Assembly: GCA_051873875.1 (NCBI GenBank)
Contig: JBJEFI010000083.1
Span: 1 to 9,407 of the forward strand
Length of the DNA stretch: 9,407 bases
Source: JBJEFI01 sp051873875
GTDB lineage: Bacteria; Bacillota; Bacilli; Bacillales; Bacillaceae_G
Direction: 5' to 3'
The position numbers were made by a program, and so were the translations under genes. The notes under the pieces are model-generated. The model did no database searches. It was not told the origin of the DNA and saw only the letters and a list, made by a program, of their open reading frames with translations. This document shows, piece by piece, positions 5,986 through 9,407 of the stretch. How positions within the stretch are numbered: position 1 is the stretch's first letter; the number at the start of each line of letters is the position of its first letter.

Positions 5986-6165
5986 TTAGTTTCCATACAC
6001 ACTTAGCAGCAATTCTTCCGCTTCATTCTCAACGTGAGTGCCAGCATTGGCCATCTCCTGGTTAATGTTCGCCATCTCCATATATCCTCTTGCAAAATCT
6101 TCCGCTGTACCTTCCCAATCCATCTCAACTTTATTAACGTGATTCTCAACTTTTTTAGCGAACAT
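5986..6165 (-). CDS. 59-aa acidic protein in the aimX position
   Basis: 59 aa, ATG at 6165 behind AAAAGGGG (9-bp spacing). It begins MFAKKVENHVNKVEMDWEG; the rest is acidic and helical, Met/Glu/Asn-rich, ending LLLSVYGN. It forms its own transcription unit: a promoter-like -10 at 6199-6204 upstream, a terminator at 5931-5968 downstream. In SPbeta and phi3T the AimR-activated transcript aimX lies directly downstream of aimP and is short; this unit has that position and size (about 230-260 nt). I see no sequence similarity to AimX, so equivalence is positional only. It could equally be an unrelated phage gene. Confidence 0.7.
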   Translation of the reverse strand: MFAKKVENHVNKVEMDWEGTAEDFARGYMEMANINQEMANAGTHVENEAEELLLSVYGN

Positions 6166-6191
6166 TATTCATTACCCCTTTTCATTCTGTT

Positions 6192-6285
6192 TTAATTTAT
6201 TATATTAACTATGTTCCAAGTGGGTTAGTTGTCCTATACCCAAATATTTATTATTTATTCTTTTTTAATTTACTAGCTATTCCAA
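6192..6285 (-). repeat. Partly duplicated leader segment in the aimP-59-aa intergenic region
   Basis: Two minus-strand stretches align: TTGGAACATAGTTA followed by TAAATTAAAACAGAAT (ending near 6192), and TTGGAATAGCTAG followed by TAAATTAAAAAAGAAT (upstream, from 6285). The second copy lacks the TATAAT. TTGGAA at 6280-6285 is also in inverted orientation to TTCCAA at 6304-6309 across 18 bp of A-tract. The stretch could be a decayed promoter duplication or paired binding sites. Confidence 0.45.
6199..6242 (-). promoter_or_regulatory. Candidate activator-dependent promoter with upstream dyad
   Basis: Minus strand perfect -10 TATAAT (6199-6204) with no recognisable -35 at 16-18 bp. Where the -35 would sit there is an inverted repeat, TGGGT-N12-ACCCA (6221-6242), centred at roughly -40 from the expected start. 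That is the layout of a promoter that needs an activator. AimR is the obvious candidate because it activates the aimX promoter in known systems. The site does not match any AimR operator that I can recall exactly. Confidence 0.45.
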
Positions 6286-6317
6286 TTTTTTTATTTTTAT
6301 TTTTTGGAAACTACCCT

Positions 6318-6362
6318 TAAAATTAGTAAAGACGCTACCCTTTTTAAAGAGTAACGTCCTTT
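6318..6362 (-). terminator. Hairpin after aimP, probably a leaky terminator
   Basis: Minus strand GACGTTACTCTTT and AAAGGGTAGCGTC form a long hairpin (GACG-TTAC against GTAG-CGTC, then TCTTT against AAAGG, with two G-T pairs) around a very short loop. The T-tract behind it is interrupted (TTTACTAATTTT), so termination may be incomplete. It lies 27 bp past the aimP stop and should separate aimR-aimP mRNA from the 59-aa unit. Confidence 0.7.
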
Positions 6363-6388
6363 AATTTAATTATGTATTGAATATGTGA

Positions 6389-6517
6389 TTATCTACCGCC
6401 ACCGCCTGGATCTTTAACTACTTTAGTAATGATTGATCCATTAGAATTTCCTGTTGCTGGTAAAACGATTAGAGCTACTGCAAACGCCATTAATACTACT
6501 CCTGCTACTTTTTTCAT
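6389..6517 (-). CDS. aimP: AimP-type arbitrium signal pre-propeptide, 42 aa
   Basis: 42 aa, ATG at 6517 behind the perfect ribosome binding site AAAGGAGGTG, 28 bp after the aimR stop. It has a basic start (MKK), a hydrophobic export segment at about 4-20 (VAGVVLMAFAVALIVLP), a short polar linker (ATGNSNGSIITKVVK) and the C-terminus DPGGGGR (36-42). Size, architecture and position are those of AimP, which is secreted, trimmed to a C-terminal hexapeptide and re-imported by the oligopeptide permease to bind AimR. The known SPbeta/phi3T peptides end RGA; this one is Gly-rich with terminal Arg. The mature form could be PGGGGR (last six), DPGGGG after loss of Arg, or the heptamer. Confidence 0.92.
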   Translation of the reverse strand: MKKVAGVVLMAFAVALIVLPATGNSNGSIITKVVKDPGGGGR

Positions 6518-6545
6518 ATTTTCACCTCCTTTCAATGCATATACG

Positions 6546-7712
6546 TTATTCTGCTAAGAGTTCTATAATTGATTCATTAACGTTAAACGGCTCTTGTGTA
6601 AGTTTCATTACTGGTAACTGTTTATAATACACATCGCCTGACTTATTAAAATAACTGATTGATTTAGTGTAATCTTTAATATTTTCGCTGATCAATCCTT
6701 TGAGAAAGAAATGAAAAGCTTTTTCATTGTCTATGCAAGATTCTAAATCTACAGTCTCCAGAATTTTCATTGCACCAATCTTATCGCCATGATTAATATT
6801 GTAAAATGCAATCTCATGAACATGAGTAGCAAGTTTATTTTCGTAATTTAGATATAACGGCTTTTTGTTCCAAACATTATGAAGAAAGTTACTGCTTCTT
6901 TTTAATTGCTCTCTAATGTTCGTGTAAATCCTCCCTGTGTTAAGGCCATTTGTGAGATTTTCATTCGCCTTATCGTAATTAGTGAGGATATAAGAGTTAC
7001 CCATATGAAGATAAGCCCATCCTTTTTTAGAAGGATGATCTACATTATTTACAATGTACTCACAAATACTTCTTGTTTGTTCAACTTCATTCTTTCTACT
7101 GTGATATTCAGCTTTAAGTAAAAGTAACCTAGCTTTAAACATGTCCTTAATAAAAATCTCTTTTATTTCCTCAACTCTTTCTAGTTCACTATTTATGACA
7201 GAAAATGCCTGATCGAATATCTTTTTATCCATGTATATGTATGTACAAAAGATGCTGACTAAAACATCAATTTCTAAACTGTTACCTTTCTGAGATAATA
7301 ACATTCCCATTGCTTTAAATGGATCAATTTCATTTTGATATACCATCATATCAATTTTATAAATCTCAGCCCATTTTTTACTTTCTTTGTTTGTTGCACT
7401 CAACATTCTTACTAGTAAATCTTGTTTCTCTGCATATAGACCATGACTATCAAGATACTCCAGCATGAAGCGAGCTGATTTTTTGTTTACGTCTACTTGT
7501 TGGGCGTAGTCAATCATTAGGTTAAATTCATTAGATTCATCTAGAGTTTTTACAATGTTGATTAAACCATCAAAACTATCAAACTCTCTTTCTTCTTCAT
7601 TTTTGAATTTATTTATAGCTGGTTTCTGACACTTAGCTGCTACCGCTAGTTTTTCCATTAGGCTTTTGTCATCTTCAGTTTTATTCTGTAGTAAGACTTT
7701 TAACTTGATCAT
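6546..7712 (-). CDS. aimR: AimR arbitrium receptor and transcription regulator
   Basis: 388 aa, close to the 386 or so of SPbeta and phi3T AimR, start ATG at 7712. The first 50 or so residues are the DNA-binding region (KSLMEKLAVAAKCQKPAINK), followed by SFDGLINIVKTL as in phi3T. The rest is TPR-like helical repeats. Hallmark segments recalled from phi3T AimR are present: KSARFMLEYLD (78-88), HMGNSYILTNYDKANENL (236-253), FLHNVWNKK (276-284), FHFFLKG (333-339), SISYFNKSGD (351-360) and a short leucine-rich C-terminus. AimR binds DNA as a dimer and activates aimX when peptide is absent. No promoter is visible directly upstream, so it is probably cotranscribed with the 84-aa gene. The ribosome binding site AAGGGG is unusually far (about 11 bp) from the ATG. 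Confidence 0.95.
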   Translation of the reverse strand: MIKLKVLLQNKTEDDKSLMEKLAVAAKCQKPAINKFKNEEEREFDSFDGLINIVKTLDESNEFNLMIDYAQQVDVNKKSARFMLEYLDSHGLYAEKQDLLVRMLSATNKESKKWAEIYKIDMMVYQNEIDPFKAMGMLLSQKGNSLEIDVLVSIFCTYIYMDKKIFDQAFSVINSELERVEEIKEIFIKDMFKARLLLLKAEYHSRKNEVEQTRSICEYIVNNVDHPSKKGWAYLHMGNSYILTNYDKANENLTNGLNTGRIYTNIREQLKRSSNFLHNVWNKKPLYLNYENKLATHVHEIAFYNINHGDKIGAMKILETVDLESCIDNEKAFHFFLKGLISENIKDYTKSISYFNKSGDVYYKQLPVMKLTQEPFNVNESIIELLAE

Positions 7713-7759
7713 TTATTAATCAGCCCCTTTTATCAAATACCAGTGACTAATCCAACATA

Positions 7760-8014
7760 TCAACTTTCCCCATACCTATTGGCCTGATCTGTATATAGTT
7801 TTATGTATGCCTTAGTGTAATCTTTCTTGAACTTTTCTTTATCTTTAATTATTAACTTATTGACTATGTTATCTTCATAGAAGCTTTCCAGCATTCCTTC
7901 TTCAGTTTCTCCTATATAATGGAGTGCCATTTGCAAGTTCTCTTCTGTGATCTGAAAATCAAAGTTTTGTTTTCTTGGTGTCAACTTCAGCACTGTAGCC
8001 CCACTGCTATTCAT
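7760..8014 (-). CDS. Hypothetical protein cotranscribed with aimR, 84 aa
   Basis: 84 aa from ATG at 8014. I prefer it over a GTG three codons upstream because AGAGGTG lies 6 bp before the ATG. It begins MNSSGATVLKLTPRKQNFD; the central part is acidic and helical, and the C-terminus is basic and Tyr-rich (DKEKFKKDYTKAYIKLYT). Not recognised. It is the first gene behind the promoter at 8060-8088 and is followed by aimR after 47 bp without a terminator. Its role may therefore be linked to the arbitrium switch, but that is only positional. Confidence 0.78.
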   Translation of the reverse strand: MNSSGATVLKLTPRKQNFDFQITEENLQMALHYIGETEEGMLESFYEDNIVNKLIIKDKEKFKKDYTKAYIKLYTDQANRYGES

Positions 8015-8059
8015 ACGCCGCACCTCTTCCCTTTATTTGTTTCTTTATCTGATAAGTTA

Positions 8060-8088
8060 AGTATAAGGGAAGATTTTCCTATAGTCAA
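8060..8088 (-). promoter_or_regulatory. SigA promoter of the 84-aa gene, aimR and aimP
   Basis: Minus strand -35 TTGACT (8083-8088), 17-bp spacer, -10 TATACT (8060-8065). The spacer contains a near-perfect dyad, AGGGAA-GAT-TTTCCT (8066-8080 on the + strand), which could be an operator that blocks polymerase. The expected start is about 40 nt before the 84-aa gene. Confidence 0.85.
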
Positions 8089-8187
8089 CTAAATTCTTAA
8101 ATTATTTTTTAATTTATTTACTAAACAGTAAGACTTAAATACTATTTGTCTGTTTCCGCTTCTATAATGGTCAAGTCTCTTTACCAT
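8089..8187 (-). CDS. Possible 32-aa leader or peptide gene
   Basis: 32 aa, ATG at 8187 overlapping the stop of the 58-aa gene (ATGGTAA), basic composition (VKRLDHYRSGNRQIVFKS). No clear ribosome binding site of its own; translation would depend on coupling. Its end includes one copy of the recurrent AATAAATTAA motif, which argues that the stretch is at least partly regulatory. Equally likely to be chance. Confidence 0.28.
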   Translation of the reverse strand: MVKRLDHYRSGNRQIVFKSYCLVNKLKNNLRI

Positions 8188-8357
8188 TCTTTCTCTGCCA
8201 TCTCTATTTTACCATTATCCAGTGCTTTCTGATCTAATAAGGTTACATCTCCAAGTATGCTTATCTTATTTAGACATTCACCGAATGAAAGTTGTTCCTC
8301 TTTATGCATTTGTATTAATGCTTGTGTGTTTAATAATTTGAGCGTTTCAGTGTTCAA
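8181..8357 (-). CDS. Small hypothetical protein, 58 aa, TTG start
   Basis: 58 aa with TTG at 8357 behind a perfect GGAGGTG. It begins with NTETLKLLNTQALIQMHKE and is helical and acidic with one Cys. It is preceded by the strong promoter at 8404-8432 and a leader that can fold across the start region, and is followed after about 90 bp by the next promoter. No family recognised. The TTG start and short length make it easy to miss, but ribosome binding site and promoter are both close to consensus. Confidence 0.7.
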   Translation of the reverse strand: MNTETLKLLNTQALIQMHKEEQLSFGECLNKISILGDVTLLDQKALDNGKIEMAEKEW

Positions 8358-8371
8358 TTTTACACCTCCAT

Positions 8372-8432
8372 GTGATTTACCAACTTATTTAGCTTGTAAA
8401 TTAATAATAAATCACACGAGGAAAATTTGCAA
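8372..8432 (-). promoter_or_regulatory. SigA promoter and leader dyad of the 58-aa gene
   Basis: Minus strand -35 TTGCAA (8427-8432), 17-bp spacer, -10 TATTAT (8404-8409). An 8-bp perfect inverted repeat, GTGATTTA (8372-8379) and TAAATCAC (8408-8415), has one arm overlapping the -10 and the other lying just upstream of the ribosome binding site. It may be a paired operator; only part of it would be in the transcript. Confidence 0.75.
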
Positions 8433-8516
8433 CCGTTATTTTTGTAAATTCGTCATATTTTGTTAAATTATGCTTGAAAGAATATTTTTAGCTAATGAAA
8501 GAGTTCATTTATTCGA

Positions 8517-9029
8517 TTAATCCCATTCATTGGGATAAACCTTTATATTATCTTTATCGAACCTTTCATCAACTATAATTCTAACAGCTTTGGTCATATC
8601 ATTAATTTTGTATTCTTTATACGTATTTTGTAACCGGAAATACTCTAACACTTCTTCTTTAGACTTGTCAGTTGGCTCAAGTAAGATACTCATAATTTGA
8701 TTGTCAAGATAAGTTATCAAAGCATAATTTGATACAGGCGTATTGACATAACTAATATAGTCAGCGCTTATTTCAGTACCATCTTTAAATTCAAATTTTT
8801 CGTTCTCATATTGTGTTTCATCTGGATCTCGCTTGAGAAGTTTATCAATGTCCTTTTTTGATAAAGGTGTTACTTTTACTTCTGATACTGTTGGCTCTTT
8901 CTTTTTGTTAACATTCTTCTCGACTTTAACTGTAGTTTCCTTTGTATCTTTTGGTGTTTCTTGTGACTGACCGCTACTACATGCAGATAATAAAATTAGT
9001 GATACTCCAATTAAGCAAGCTTTGTTCAT
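8517..9029 (-). CDS. Putative phage lipoprotein, 170 aa
   Basis: 170 aa, ATG at 9029 behind AAGGGAGG. It has a type II signal peptide: NKACLIGVSLILLSAC, with lipobox Leu14-Ser15-Ala16-Cys17. A Lys/Glu/Thr-rich linker follows (about 18-60), then a compact domain with PLSKKDIDKLLKRDPDETQY, a beta-rich centre (SNYALITYLDNQIMSILLE) and a C-terminal helix-strand end. It should be anchored to the outer face of the membrane. Lipoproteins expressed from prophage lysogeny regions often act in superinfection exclusion, but nothing in the sequence proves that. It has its own leader and lies between two strong regulatory regions, so it may be expressed in the lysogen. Confidence 0.85.
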   Translation of the reverse strand: MNKACLIGVSLILLSACSSGQSQETPKDTKETTVKVEKNVNKKKEPTVSEVKVTPLSKKDIDKLLKRDPDETQYENEKFEFKDGTEISADYISYVNTPVSNYALITYLDNQIMSILLEPTDKSKEEVLEYFRLQNTYKEYKINDMTKAVRIIVDERFDKDNIKVYPNEWD

Positions 9030-9087
9030 ATTTATCCTCCCTTATAAAATATTCCTTTTATTATTTTACCTTTTATTTCTTATTTAT

Positions 9088-9116
9088 AGTTTATAATAAT
9101 CAATCTGATATGTCTA
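9088..9116 (-). promoter_or_regulatory. Weak candidate promoter of the lipoprotein gene
   Basis: Minus strand TAGACA (9111-9116), 17-bp spacer, TAAACT (9088-9093). Each box departs from consensus. A competing TATAAT lies upstream at 9133-9138 with TTGTAT 19 bp before it. One of the two probably serves the lipoprotein gene, since the preceding unit ends in a terminator at 9181-9212. Confidence 0.4.
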
Positions 9117-9180
9117 TATTATTTTTTAATTTATTATATAACTCTAAGCATATTATGATACAAATTACCCTTTGTTAAAT

Positions 9181-9212
9181 AAAAAATAACCAGATTGATT
9201 TAACCTGGTCAT
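9181..9212 (-). terminator. Intrinsic terminator of the AbrB-like gene
   Basis: Minus strand TGACCAG and CTGGTTA form a 7-bp stem (one G-T pair) with an 11-nt loop, followed by TTTTTT. It starts a few bases after the stop of the AbrB-like gene. Confidence 0.88.
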
Positions 9213-9216
9213 TGTA

Positions 9217-9407
9217 TTACTCTTTTTCTCTATTTTGCATATATTCTTCAATTATCTTCAATACTTCTTCTTTAAATTTATCATTATCTTCTTTCATCTT
9301 TTCGCTTCTGATCACAATGCTATTATTCTCCATACTTATATAAATAGTATCTCCTTCTTTTATGCCAACCTCTTTCAGCATATCTACAGGTAAAGTAACC
9401 CCTAATG
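9217..9407 (-). CDS. AbrB/MazE-like DNA-binding protein, 5' end missing
   Basis: The last 62 codons are in the window; the start is beyond the right edge. The visible part begins LGVTLPVDMLKEVGIKEGD, followed by TIYISMENNSIVIRSEK, which is the swapped-hairpin AbrB/SpoVT fold (G-x-x-LP-x-x-x-L, GI-x-x-GD, I-x-I-R). A charged helical tail of about 25 residues follows (ending EEYMQNREKE). Such proteins bind DNA as dimers, either as transition-state-type regulators or as MazE-type antitoxins. No toxin gene follows; a terminator comes directly after the stop. A partner, if any, must be upstream. Confidence 0.85.
   Translation of the reverse strand, partial: LGVTLPVDMLKEVGIKEGDTIYISMENNSIVIRSEKMKEDNDKFKEEVLKIIEEYMQNREKE

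Noticed and set aside
6906..7121. Open frame on the + strand, 71 codons
   Set aside because: Entirely antisense to aimR, no ribosome binding site.
8257..8466. Open frame on the + strand, 69 codons
   Set aside because: Antisense to the 58-aa gene and its promoter, no ribosome binding site.
8942..9178. Open frame on the + strand, 78 codons
   Set aside because: Antisense to the lipoprotein start and its leader; Tyr/Phe-rich translation typical of reverse-complement AT-rich DNA.
9098..9200. 10-bp inverted repeat AATCAATCTG / CAGATTGATT
   Set aside because: The second arm lies in the terminator loop and the copies are about 80 bp apart; most likely chance in AT-rich sequence.
1..9407. CRISPR array, tRNA, rRNA, insertion sequence or integrase/att site
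   Set aside because: No regularly spaced repeats with spacers, no cloverleaf sequences, no transposase or recombinase reading frame and no terminal inverted repeats were seen.

Overview
The window is AT-rich, low-GC Firmicute DNA. It has tightly packed small genes that all lie on the minus strand, strong GGAGG-type ribosome binding sites, and consensus SigA promoters. The content is that of a temperate Bacillus phage or prophage, most plausibly of the B. cereus group: an arbitrium communication locus, a Rha/KilAC antirepressor, an ImmA-like metallopeptidase and many tiny phage-type proteins. The host assignment is inference; no host gene is present to confirm it.

Transcription runs from high to low coordinates. 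At the right edge is the truncated end of an AbrB/MazE-like DNA-binding protein (9217-9407) with its own terminator. Next come a small lipoprotein (8517-9029) and a 58-aa protein (8181-8357) behind a strong promoter. A second strong promoter (8060-8088) then drives an 84-aa protein and aimR (6546-7712). aimR is followed 28 bp later by aimP (6389-6517), a 42-aa secreted pre-propeptide not marked by any longer reading frame. Its C-terminus is Asp-Pro-Gly-Gly-Gly-Gly-Arg, unlike the RGA-ending signals of SPbeta and phi3T. Below aimP are a hairpin terminator, a promoter with a perfect -10 but no -35 and a dyad where an activator would sit, and a one-gene unit (59 aa, 5986-6165) with its own terminator. 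This is where aimX lies in known arbitrium loci, so I propose it as the AimR-controlled output.

A consensus promoter at 5877-5905 starts a long operon. No intrinsic terminator is visible until 116-142, about 5.7 kb later. In transcript order it encodes a coiled-coil protein, five small proteins (one a zinc ribbon), an SH3-like-sized 60-aa protein, an ImmA/IrrE-like zinc peptidase, the Rha/KilAC antirepressor, a 235-aa protein of a widespread uncharacterised family, and six small proteins, two of them membrane-anchored. Several of these genes overlap. Two copies of a 68-bp intergenic element (hairpin plus 10-bp tandem repeats) lie within this operon. A further consensus promoter (16-45) fires out of the left edge.

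Working model: AimR senses the exported and re-imported AimP peptide and controls the short unit downstream of aimP. The operon beyond carries effectors that act on repressor function (antirepressor, candidate repressor-cleaving peptidase). The arbitrium identification is strong. The exact mature peptide, the operator and the aimX equivalent are inferred.
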